Assembly (NCBI GenBank): GCA_016794505.1
Contig: JAEUJZ010000137.1
Location: 62,001-126,000, forward strand
Length of the DNA stretch: 64,000 nt
Reading direction: 5' to 3'
DNA from: Myxococcales bacterium
GTDB taxonomy: Bacteria > Myxococcota_A > Polyangia > Palsa-1104 > JAEUJZ01
Made by a program: the position numbers and the translations under genes
In this document: positions 44,520 through 51,634 of the stretch, in pieces
Position numbering within the stretch: position 1 is the stretch's first letter
Layout: each line of letters opens with the position of its first letter
The notes under the pieces: model-generated
The model's input: the letters and a program-made list of their open reading frames with translations, nothing else
What the model was told of the DNA's origin: nothing
Databases searched by the model: none

Positions 44520-45188
44520 CTAGCTTGCGGGGTTCGGGCGAATCGCAGAGATGGTGGTGAGGATGGCGTTTTGCTGGATGGTGTCGTTGACTTCGATGGG
44601 ATAGACGATGCCGTTGGCGCGCAGGAAGACCATGTGTTGTTCCTTGCGCATCCAGCTTCGGCCAATCAAAAGCGCGATGGCGCCGCCCAGCGCGCTGAGG
44701 ATACCGATGATGACGTTTTCGTTCAGGCTGGGTAGGCCAACGCTGATCTCACGCGCTTTCTTCAGACGCTTGTTGGCCTTTTCACGCACGCCTTCTTTGC
44801 CCGCTTTGTCTTGCTCAAACGGATCGTCGTCTTGGGCGTCGCGGCCTTCGATGCCATCGCCAGAGTCGCCTTCTTCCGTTGCCTCCGTCGCGGCGGCTGG
44901 CTTCGCGGGTGGCCCAGCGTACAACACCTCGGGCAACACTTTGACGATAGAGACGATAAGAAGCACAAGGCCCAGAATGATGGCTCCCTGTCCAAGCACC
45001 TTGTTCGGACGCTCTGAGTTCCGCCCAACGTGCTCGATCTTTTCGACCGGAAACTCGGCGACCGGGAAGTTGCCGTCGACCGCGAATTGCAGCACGCGCT
45101 TGTTGGTGATGACCAGCTTCTGGTGCTCAGTCGGTACGAATGGAGCGGGGAAGAGGACGCTCTCGCCAGCCTGGGGTTGGAAGGGCAT
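44520..45188 (-). CDS. Membrane protein with a split PH-like domain, unknown function
   Basis: The 222-residue protein begins with a bacterial-PH-like beta segment (PTEHQKLVITNKRVLQFAVDG, EFPVEKIEHVGRN). One hydrophobic span follows (GAIILGLVLLIVSIVKVL). A highly charged loop (residues ~100-145, acidic then Lys/Arg-rich) leads to a second span (IGILSALGGAIALLIG). A final beta segment ends MVFLRANGIVYPIEVND. Both beta regions probably face the cytosol. A TATAAT lies immediately upstream of ATG. No recognised named family. It is divergent from the spike gene. Confidence 0.72.
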   Translation of the reverse strand: MPFQPQAGESVLFPAPFVPTEHQKLVITNKRVLQFAVDGNFPVAEFPVEKIEHVGRNSERPNKVLGQGAIILGLVLLIVSIVKVLPEVLYAGPPAKPAAATEATEEGDSGDGIEGRDAQDDDPFEQDKAGKEGVREKANKRLKKAREISVGLPSLNENVIIGILSALGGAIALLIGRSWMRKEQHMVFLRANGIVYPIEVNDTIQQNAILTTISAIRPNPAS

Positions 45189-45193
45189 GCGTG

Positions 45194-45199
45194 ATTATA
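45194..45199 (-). promoter_or_regulatory. Putative -10 box of a leaderless transcript
   Basis: The minus strand reads TATAAT followed by CACGC and then ATG (start 45188). Normal spacing puts the transcription start at or within a base of the A of ATG, so the mRNA may be leaderless. No good -35 is visible. Confidence 0.3.
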
Positions 45200-45371
45200 G
45201 CGCGAAGAAGCAGGCCTTTGCGGGCGTCCGCGCCGCACTTTTTCCGACGGACACATCGGCCATTGCCGATCGACCAGGCAAGCGAGTAAAGTGGGATGGG
45301 GGTCATGCTGTGTTTGCCGGCGCAGAAGCGCTCGGGCATTCGAACGTTCGCAGGGAAGCGTAGGAGCTCCG

Positions 45372-46211
45372 ATGTTTAGGCACGATAGAACGTCCAGTTC
45401 CGGACAGGTGTCCGGCGCCAACCAAGCCAACATCCGCATCGGCATCGTGACCGACAACGTGGACCCGAAAGGGGACTACCGCGTCAAGATCAAGTTCCCG
45501 ACGCTGGCTGCCGCCAAAGGCTCGGGACAGGACGAGGATTCGTTCTGGTGCCGCATCAGCACCTTCGGTGCCGGCAAGGGCGGCCGCGGCATGTTCTCGT
45601 TGCCTGAAAAAGACGACGAAGTCCTGGTCTGCTGCGTCGACGGTGACATCAACCAGTCGGTGGTCATCGGCACCATGTGGAACGGCGTTGACAAGCCGTC
45701 GATGTCGAACAAAGACGCAAGCTCACCGACGCAGCGATTCAACAAGGATCACGGCGACTATCGCGGGCAAGCGGATGCCAAGAAGAACGACATCCGTTCC
45801 TTCTCAAGCCGCGCCAACCACGAGCTGATCTTTAACGACAATGCGTCGAACCCGCGCGTCACCGTGATGTCGGGATGCAAACATCGCATCGTGCTCAACG
45901 ATGAGGGTAATCAGCCGACGAAGATCGAGATCTACGACGGCAAGGAAGAGAACTACATCCTCATCAACACCAAAGAGAAGAAGATCACGATCGAGAGCAA
46001 GACCGGCGACATTTTGATCAAAGCCAAAGAAAAAGTTCGCATCGAAGCGAAGAATATCGAGACCGACAGCCAGCAGGCGACGACCTGCAAGGCGGGTACG
46101 AATTACAAGATCCAGGCCTCTGCCAACGTCGAGATCAAGGCGGGCGGCAACATGGATCTAAAGGCTGGCGGCACCATGACAGAGAAGGCCGCCCTCATCC
46201 TGTTGAACTAA
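45372..46211 (+). CDS. Contractile-injection spike protein (gp5/VgrG-like OB fold and beta-needle)
   Basis: From ATG 45372, after AGGAGCTCCG, the product is 279 residues. Residues ~20-105 are the gp5/gpV-type OB domain: IGIVTDNVDPKGDYRVKIKFP, WCRISTFGAGKGGRG, PEKDDEVLVCCVDGDINQS and VVIGTMWNG. The C-terminal ~130 residues are a VgrG-like beta-helical needle (ILINTKEKKITIESKTGDI, VRIEAKNIETDSQQAT, VEIKAGGNMDLKAGGTM). There is no gp27-like domain, so it resembles short spikes of phage- or eCIS-type systems rather than full VgrG. The PAAR gene follows after two bases. No sheath, tube or baseplate gene is in the window. Confidence 0.9.
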   Translation: MFRHDRTSSSGQVSGANQANIRIGIVTDNVDPKGDYRVKIKFPTLAAAKGSGQDEDSFWCRISTFGAGKGGRGMFSLPEKDDEVLVCCVDGDINQSVVIGTMWNGVDKPSMSNKDASSPTQRFNKDHGDYRGQADAKKNDIRSFSSRANHELIFNDNASNPRVTVMSGCKHRIVLNDEGNQPTKIEIYDGKEENYILINTKEKKITIESKTGDILIKAKEKVRIEAKNIETDSQQATTCKAGTNYKIQASANVEIKAGGNMDLKAGGTMTEKAALILLN

Positions 46212-46213
46212 CA

Positions 46214-46534
46214 ATGCCGCCGCAAGCACGCGTCTCAGATCTGTCCTTCTGCCCAGCCGATGCGCATGGTTGCCCAGCCTGCCCGCATCCCGTCATCGGC
46301 CCGGCAATCGCGGGCTCACCCAACGTCCTGACGAACGGTCTTCCGTCAGTACGTGTCGGAGATCCGGGCGTTCATGCGGCCTGCTGCGGCCCAAACAAGT
46401 GGAACGCCAAAATGGGCAGCAGCACGGTGTTCATCAACAACAAAGCCGCCCACCGTCTGAGCGACATGGTCAAGCACTGCGGCGGCGTTGGGAAGACCGT
46501 CACTGGTTCCCCCAACGTCATCACAGGCGGATAG
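46214..46534 (+). CDS. PAAR-domain spike-tip protein
   Basis: The 106-residue protein is a stand-alone PAAR repeat. It has CPADAHGCPACPHPVIGPAI, SPNVLTNGLPSVRVGDPGVH, the central GSSTVFINNKAAHRLSDMVKHCG and the closing GSPNVITGG. His and Cys residues in the CPHP, VHAACCG and KHCGG segments can bind the apical metal. PAAR proteins cap the gp5/VgrG needle and can carry effectors; this one has no extension. The ATG is two bases after the spike stop with no site of its own, so translation is coupled. Confidence 0.93.
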   Translation: MPPQARVSDLSFCPADAHGCPACPHPVIGPAIAGSPNVLTNGLPSVRVGDPGVHAACCGPNKWNAKMGSSTVFINNKAAHRLSDMVKHCGGVGKTVTGSPNVITGG

Positions 46535-46674
46535 TTCCATCGGGGTTCGTCGCAGCGCGCCATCGCACAGGTTTCTCCGTCGCTGTTCTTGACATCGCTC
46601 GGCCCACAGCCTCCCCGCGAGTCGATCGAGACGCTACGTCGCGACCCGGATGCCTCCTGCGTCTTTTTCGTGCC

Positions 46675-47814
46675 GTGGCCGTGGTCTGTGTCCTTCTGTG
46701 CAGCACAGGTTGTCTGGGACGCCTAACGCCGCAGGCTCGACGGCAGTTCGCAGAACAGATGGCGAGCCGCCGCGCTCTTCGCATCGATCCGCCTCGCGCT
46801 GACTTTGGACCTGCAGTGTCCTCTCGTGACGCACGAATTGCATCGATTGGCCGATTTCCAGTCGGCAGTCACGCTGCGCTGGGCACGCTCTCGTCGCTGC
46901 CCTTGGTATGGCCTGGCAGCGAAGTACGCCTGCAGTTTTCAGGGTCTACGATCGCGCTCCGGCTTCGTTGCTCAGGCGAGGTCCACTTGGACTTCGAAGT
47001 CGATGGCGCGCGGTACCTTTTGTCGCCGCAGTGCGACCGTGAGCATGACTACGCATTGAGCGATCTGCTGCCGGGCTTGCATGCGCTGCGCCTGGTGAAG
47101 CGAACCGAGGCTGCGATCGGTCTTGTCGAGCTCGTTGCAGTCTATCCGGCACACGATGGCGAGATCGAAACAGCGCCCCCTTTGCCCGCACTGCGACTGG
47201 AATTTATTGGAGACTCGATGACCGTCGGAGCGTGCGCCTACGACGACGGAGATGAGCACTGGGATCGCCGCGAGACCCACGATCACCGTGCGTCGTTCGC
47301 AAGTCTGGTCGCGCAGCGGTTGCAAGCCCAGCACCAAGCCATCGCCGTAAGTGGCTTGGGGGTCAGCAAGTCGCTGGTTGGCGTTCGCGCGCACCAGATC
47401 TTCGATCGTGAGCGCCCCGATCCACAGAGCCCTGCTGCCGCTGCCGCGCCTGCTCCTGACGCGGTGGTGGTGCTGCTCGGCCACAACGATGTCCTTGCCG
47501 CCCGACGTGCGGGGGAAGCATTTCCAGCCCACTTCACCCCGGACTATGTCCAGCTAATCCGCGCGATTCGCCGTCGATACCCCGCAGCCTGGATCATTTG
47601 CGCGACGGGGGGCATGTTTCACAGCGTGCGCTCATGCGCCCTGCGGAGAGCCTGGAACGCCGCCGTGCGTGTCTTGCAGCAGACGGACCGGCGCGTTCTG
47701 GCCCATCGCTTTCATGGCTGGTCGTATCTGCACCCGCGCACGCACACGCACGCCCAACTCGCCGACGAGCTAGTTGGCCTCCTGACCCGTATCCTAGGCT
47801 CGCCGCCGCCATGA
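46675..47814 (+). CDS. SGNH/GDSL hydrolase lipoprotein with N-terminal beta domain (CE2-like)
   Basis: The frame is certain from about 46650 on; the start is not. GTG 46675 gives 379 residues with a short lipoprotein signal (VVCVLLCSTGC). A CTG at 46657 would add LRLFRA and make a better signal. After a linker, residues ~55-165 form a beta-sandwich, as in CE2 acetyl-xylan esterases. The SGNH domain follows: block I LRLEFIGDSMTVG (catalytic Ser), block II SGLGVSKS, block III VVVLLGHNDV, and block V near SYLHPRTHTHAQ (His). It should remove acetyl or acyl groups from a polysaccharide outside the cell. It starts 140 bases after the PAAR gene; a functional link is uncertain. Confidence 0.82.
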   Translation: MAVVCVLLCSTGCLGRLTPQARRQFAEQMASRRALRIDPPRADFGPAVSSRDARIASIGRFPVGSHAALGTLSSLPLVWPGSEVRLQFSGSTIALRLRCSGEVHLDFEVDGARYLLSPQCDREHDYALSDLLPGLHALRLVKRTEAAIGLVELVAVYPAHDGEIETAPPLPALRLEFIGDSMTVGACAYDDGDEHWDRRETHDHRASFASLVAQRLQAQHQAIAVSGLGVSKSLVGVRAHQIFDRERPDPQSPAAAAAPAPDAVVVLLGHNDVLAARRAGEAFPAHFTPDYVQLIRAIRRRYPAAWIICATGGMFHSVRSCALRRAWNAAVRVLQQTDRRVLAHRFHGWSYLHPRTHTHAQLADELVGLLTRILGSPPP

Positions 47815-48473
47815 CTCGTTGCTCCATCGGTCCGTCGGGCTTGAAGTCGATCGCGCGCGATCCGCACCGCACCGAGCAGCTTCTGGCATGCGGCGGTCAA
47901 CGGGTAGCGGACAACGCAAAGCGATGGCCTTCGCTGATCGCGGGCGCAGCGAGTGTGTTCGCCCGAACGCTGGCTCACAGCGCCGGGGGGCAGACGGGGA
48001 GGCGGCGGCGCCTGGCAGGCGTTCTTGTCGACGACCTTGACAGACGAGTGATGTGGCCGGCTCTCGTCTGACGACTTGCACGGCTCCCCTGGATTTTCTT
48101 CTTCGGGTCGTGCGCTGGAGTCGGCCGCGCAACCTTGAACGGCTGACCCGCCGCTTGCGGCTCCGCACCACGACCCGACGCCGCCGAAGAAGAGGCTCCC
48201 AGAAGAGTCCCCAGCAACAAAGAGGCAGAAAAGAGAGCCACGCCACGCACTGAGCGAAACATGGATACTCCTATCCAATCGAGAGTGAGTGGCAGTGTAC
48301 GCCGTCGCTCCCGAGCCAGCCAGATGGCAGGCCAAGGGGCCTACGTCCGCTGTTCTTTTCATCGCGTCCATTCCTCAGCAAGACCCCGAGCCCGCTGCAC
48401 CAAAGAAAAAGTGCCAAGCCGGCAAGAAAACGCTTGACCCTATCGGTCGTTGCGATAGATTTCTGGGCGTCTC
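47815..48473. other. Region of ambiguous coding between SGNH hydrolase and tRNA-Gly
   Basis: No confident gene on the plus strand. On the minus strand a signal-peptide-like start with a good ribosome binding site occurs at 48262, but the more protein-like sequence downstream is in another frame; see the entry for 47975-48262. Confidence 0.4.
47975..48262 (-). CDS. Short exported protein, possibly frameshifted
   Basis: A 95-residue frame starts at ATG 48262 after GGATAGGAGTATCC and opens with a good signal peptide (GVALFSASLLLGTLLGAS). After about residue 55 the translation becomes Arg/Ser-rich, typical of a wrong frame. In another minus frame the same DNA reads EENPGEPCKSSDESRPHH, then SVKVVDKNACQAPPPPRLPP, with G/C-rich third positions. 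A single-base shift would join the signal to this sequence. It is either a frameshifted gene, a sequencing error or a decayed one. Confidence 0.35.
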   Translation of the reverse strand: MFRSVRGVALFSASLLLGTLLGASSSAASGRGAEPQAAGQPFKVARPTPAHDPKKKIQGSRASRQTRAGHITRLSRSSTRTPARRRRLPVCPPAL

Positions 48474-48545
48474 GCGGGAGTAACTCAGTGGTAGAGTGCC
48501 ACCTTGCCAAGGTGGACGTCGAGGGTTCAAGTCCCTTCTCCCGCT
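48474..48545 (+). tRNA. tRNA-Gly (anticodon GCC)
   Basis: Seventy-two bases fold as a cloverleaf. The acceptor GCGGGAG pairs with CTCCCGC, followed by discriminator T. The D arm is ACTC/GAGT, the anticodon stem CCACC/GGTGG holds the loop TTGCCAA, and the T arm is GAGGG-TTCAAGT-CCCTT. CCA is not encoded. An intrinsic terminator follows 15 bases later. Confidence 0.97.
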
Positions 48546-48560
48546 CTCTGTTTTGATATG

Positions 48561-48590
48561 AAAAAGGCCAGTCTAGTGACTGGCTTTTTT
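48561..48590 (+). terminator. Rho-independent terminator after tRNA-Gly
   Basis: GCCAGTC (48567-48573) pairs with GACTGGC (48578-48584) over a TAGT loop and is followed directly by six T residues; five A residues precede the stem. It is a textbook intrinsic terminator and the best one in the window. Confidence 0.92.
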
Positions 48591-48705
48591 CATTTCTGGC
48601 GCATCGCAGCGCATCCAGCCTCGCCCGACCGTGTGGTCTCTGCCGAGCTGATTTCTTGCTTGGCCCCGTCGTGCCGCCGTACGCTATCCGCTCGGAGGCG
48701 AGAGC

Positions 48706-50514
48706 GTGAGCGCAATCTGCGGCTGGGTGGGTGACCTAGCATCCCCGTCTGAGACACTGGAGGCCATGCTGGCCGCGGTGAGCTACCGTGGCAATGCCTC
48801 GGACCGCTTCCTCGGTGACGGGATCGCGCTCGGATACCGCTTCTTCGCCGAGCGTCCGCATCGCTCGTCGGCTATCGAGCAGGGGCCACATGGGCTGTGT
48901 GCTTGCGCTGGCACCTTGGCCCCGGCGCAAGCGACTGACTCACCAGCCCGCTTGCTCGCCGAGCGCCTGCATGCGCAGTCCCACGCCAGCCAGGTCAGTT
49001 CAGCCCTTACCGACCTCGACGGCGCCTTTGCCGCCGCAGTGTGGAATGCATCGACGCGCCGTCTGCACCTGATCCGTGACCCGTTCGGCGTGCGTTCGCT
49101 GTATTACCTGCAAGCCCGCGGCGTACTGTACTTCGGAAGCGAACTAAAGCAGCTTCTGGCCATTCCGGGCTTGGATCTGGCCCTCGATTTTTCGGCGCTG
49201 CACAAGTACCTGACTTTCTCGTTTGTCCCCGGCGAGGCCGTGCCGATCAGAGGGGTGCGTCGCGTGCTGCCAGGCCACGTGCTTTCCTACGACCCTCAGG
49301 CAGAGCACCTGCAGGTTGCACCCTACTTCGCTCTGGTCGAGGCCCTGCCGGAGGCGGCCGCAGACGACAACGAGCGCCAAGTCGAGGCCGTGCGGCGCCT
49401 GCGTCGCCTGGGACGAGAAGCTGTAGCCCGCCGTCTGAGTGGCGAATCCGAGGTTGGGCTGTACCTATCAGGCGGCCTGGACAGCTCGGCTGTCGGCTAT
49501 TGGCTGCACGAGTGCGGCGCACGGGTTCGCACCCTCAGTCTGGACTTCGGCGAGCACAGCGTCGAGCGCGAACAGGCCGCGGAGGTGGCCAAGAGCCTGG
49601 GTCTAGACTTTGAGCTCATCCGCGTTGGCGGGGCCGAGGTTGGGGCGGTCTTCGACGACCTGGTGTACCGACTGGATCTGCCCTTCGGCGACGCCGTCAC
49701 CGGGCCGCAGTACCTGCTCGGCCAAGCGGCGCACAAGGCGGGGCTGCAGGTGATCTTCAATGGTGAGGGCGGCGATCAGTTGTTCGGGGGGTGGACGAGC
49801 AAGCCCATGATCGCGGCGGCTCTGTTCAGCGGTATCGTGCGCGAGGCGTCCCCAGAAGAGCTGTGTCTGCAGTCGTATCACCGCTTCTACGGCCGCGAAG
49901 AGGAGCTGTACACGCCAGAGTTCCAGGCGCAGCTTGGCGGGCCGGGGCAAAGGCGAGCACTTCTGTCGCCGTACCTGGGCAGCCCGCAGGTCGGTAGCTT
50001 CCTAAACCGCGTGCGCCTCGCCGACATCGCACTCAAAGGCTCGCAGAATATCTTGCCGCGCGCTGAGCGCATGTGCAGCGCCTGGGGCCTGGACATCCGC
50101 ACGCCGCTTTTTGATCGCCGCTTGGCCGAGTTTTCGTTCGCGATCCCGCCGCACCTCAAGCTGCACGGCGCCTGCGAAAAGTATGTGTTCAAGCTGGCCA
50201 TGCAGGGCCGGCTGCCCGAAGACATCGTCTGGCGCCCAAAGTCGGGCATGAGTGTGCCCATCACCGACTGGGTGCAAGGGCCGCTGCAGCCGCTTATCGA
50301 TGAGCTCTTAAGCCCGGCCTCGCTGTCCCGCCGCGGCCTGTTTCGTCCCGACTATGTCGAGCGCCTGCGCCAAGGCCAGGATGAGCCAGGCGAGACGCGC
50401 CGCCGCCGCATCGGCGAGAAGCTGTGGGCGCTGGCCATGCTCGAAGCCTGGCTGCGCCGCTTTTATGACCGCCGCGGCACGCCCCCCGACGCTCCCGCCG
50501 GAGCTTCCCGATGA
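48706..50514 (+). CDS. Asparagine-synthetase-like amidotransferase (AsnB family), first copy
   Basis: The 602-residue protein starts at GTG with GGAGG eight bases upstream. The N-terminal Ntn-type lobe begins SAICGWVGD, so the expected catalytic Cys is at position 5, not 2. It also lacks the usual HRGPD (YRGNAS here) and the NGEIYN segment (CACAGTLAP instead), so glutaminase activity is doubtful. The synthetase lobe is sound: PP-loop VGLYLSGGLDSSAVG and IFNGEGGDQLFGG, with RDPFGVRSLYY before. It should adenylate a carboxylate and form an amide, perhaps with ammonia or another amine. The ATG of the zinc-ribbon gene overlaps its stop (ATGA). Such proteins occur in peptide and glycan modification clusters as well as in Asn synthesis. 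Confidence 0.88.
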   Translation: MSAICGWVGDLASPSETLEAMLAAVSYRGNASDRFLGDGIALGYRFFAERPHRSSAIEQGPHGLCACAGTLAPAQATDSPARLLAERLHAQSHASQVSSALTDLDGAFAAAVWNASTRRLHLIRDPFGVRSLYYLQARGVLYFGSELKQLLAIPGLDLALDFSALHKYLTFSFVPGEAVPIRGVRRVLPGHVLSYDPQAEHLQVAPYFALVEALPEAAADDNERQVEAVRRLRRLGREAVARRLSGESEVGLYLSGGLDSSAVGYWLHECGARVRTLSLDFGEHSVEREQAAEVAKSLGLDFELIRVGGAEVGAVFDDLVYRLDLPFGDAVTGPQYLLGQAAHKAGLQVIFNGEGGDQLFGGWTSKPMIAAALFSGIVREASPEELCLQSYHRFYGREEELYTPEFQAQLGGPGQRRALLSPYLGSPQVGSFLNRVRLADIALKGSQNILPRAERMCSAWGLDIRTPLFDRRLAEFSFAIPPHLKLHGACEKYVFKLAMQGRLPEDIVWRPKSGMSVPITDWVQGPLQPLIDELLSPASLSRRGLFRPDYVERLRQGQDEPGETRRRRIGEKLWALAMLEAWLRRFYDRRGTPPDAPAGASR

Positions 50515-51608
50515 AGTGCATCCATTGCCTGCGTGACTCAAAAAAGAGCGAGCGCATCGGCGGCATCTGCCCCGGCTGTCAGAAACCGTTCGCATTCGAG
50601 CCGACCGTCGGCCAGCCCACCGACGCAGCCTTCAAAGCGGCCCTCGATCGCGTCTCGGGCCAAGGCAGGGTGCGCTTCACCGCCGAGAACGTGTACTTCG
50701 AGATGGAACGTCACTTCGGACGCAAGCCAGGGGAGAACCCATACTACCTGGCGGGCTGCCTAATGATCCCAATCGCCTCCGTCGGCGGCATGCTAGCCCT
50801 GGTGATAGGTGCATGGGCGCTGCTTTTGAGCGTGGTTGCCGTCATCCTCATGCCCATGTACCTGATTGCCCGGAAAGGCAAGACCGTGCAGCTGTCCGAG
50901 GTGACGTTCGACACGTGGCTGGGTCTGTGGAAAGGCACGCACGGCCTGCCCGCCGGCCTGATTGAGCCGCGCGCAGCCTTGCCATCGGCCGAGTCAGTCG
51001 CGGCCATGCGCTCGGAGCTTGAGCACTACTCGTTCGACCGCGCCGTCATCTGTGATCGTCGTGAGACCGTCGACCTCTTGCTCGCCAACAACTTTCACTT
51101 TGAAAACAACTGCGCGGTGCTGTCGATCGATGGCTATCCAGCGTCGGTGTTTGACCTCGTTCGGCAGATGCTCAAGCGCAATCCCAAGCTGCACATCTTT
51201 ACCCTGCACGACGCGACGCTGGAAGGCTGCGCAATGGCCCACAATCTGGCCACAGACCCGAGCTGGTTCGTCGGACAAGGGCCCATCTTTGACATTGGGC
51301 TGCGCCCTGCCCATGCCGAAGCGTTCAAGGGCCAGTGGCAGGAAGCGTTCCCGCAGGACCGCGCAGCCTCGTGCCCGCCGGGAGTGACCCAGGAAGAGTA
51401 CGCTTGGCTGCGGCGCTATCGGCTGTCCTTGGCCGCCGTCCGACCCGAGCAAGTGATCAAGCGCTTGTTCCGCGCGATCAGCGAACGCAAAGCCGACAGC
51501 GTAGCGCTCAGCAAGCCGGACGAGAGCACGCGGGTCAGCCACGTCGACGTCGTGATCTTTAGCACCGACGCCAGCACATCCGATGGCGGCGGCGACAACT
51601 TCGGCTAG
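50511..51608 (+). CDS. Zinc-ribbon membrane protein, unknown function
   Basis: The 365-residue product opens with a zinc ribbon (CIHC at 3-6, CPGC at 20-23). Residues ~78-125 hold two closely spaced transmembrane helices (GCLMIPIASVGGMLALVIGAW, LLLSVVAVILMPMYLI). The cytosolic C-terminal ~240 residues have a Rossmann-like feel (DRAVICDRRETVDLLLANN, CAVLSIDGYPASVFDLVRQML, LHIFTLHDATLEGCAMAHNLA), reminiscent of a receptor- or Toprim-like sheet, but I cannot name a family. Its start overlaps the first AsnB-like gene by four bases and it precedes the second, so it belongs to this cluster and may tether the two at the membrane. Confidence 0.78.
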   Translation: MKCIHCLRDSKKSERIGGICPGCQKPFAFEPTVGQPTDAAFKAALDRVSGQGRVRFTAENVYFEMERHFGRKPGENPYYLAGCLMIPIASVGGMLALVIGAWALLLSVVAVILMPMYLIARKGKTVQLSEVTFDTWLGLWKGTHGLPAGLIEPRAALPSAESVAAMRSELEHYSFDRAVICDRRETVDLLLANNFHFENNCAVLSIDGYPASVFDLVRQMLKRNPKLHIFTLHDATLEGCAMAHNLATDPSWFVGQGPIFDIGLRPAHAEAFKGQWQEAFPQDRAASCPPGVTQEEYAWLRRYRLSLAAVRPEQVIKRLFRAISERKADSVALSKPDESTRVSHVDVVIFSTDASTSDGGGDNFG

Positions 51609-51634
51609 GCCATGCGCTCGTTCCCTTTTCTGCG

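Noticed and set aside
45372..46534. Full type VI secretion or eCIS locus
   Set aside because: Only spike and PAAR proteins are present; sheath, tube, baseplate and membrane-complex genes are absent from the window.
48706..50514. Housekeeping asparagine synthetase assignment (asnB)
   Set aside because: The catalytic Cys is displaced and other glutaminase residues are missing, and the context is a cluster with a second AsnB-like protein, so the gene symbol is not justified.
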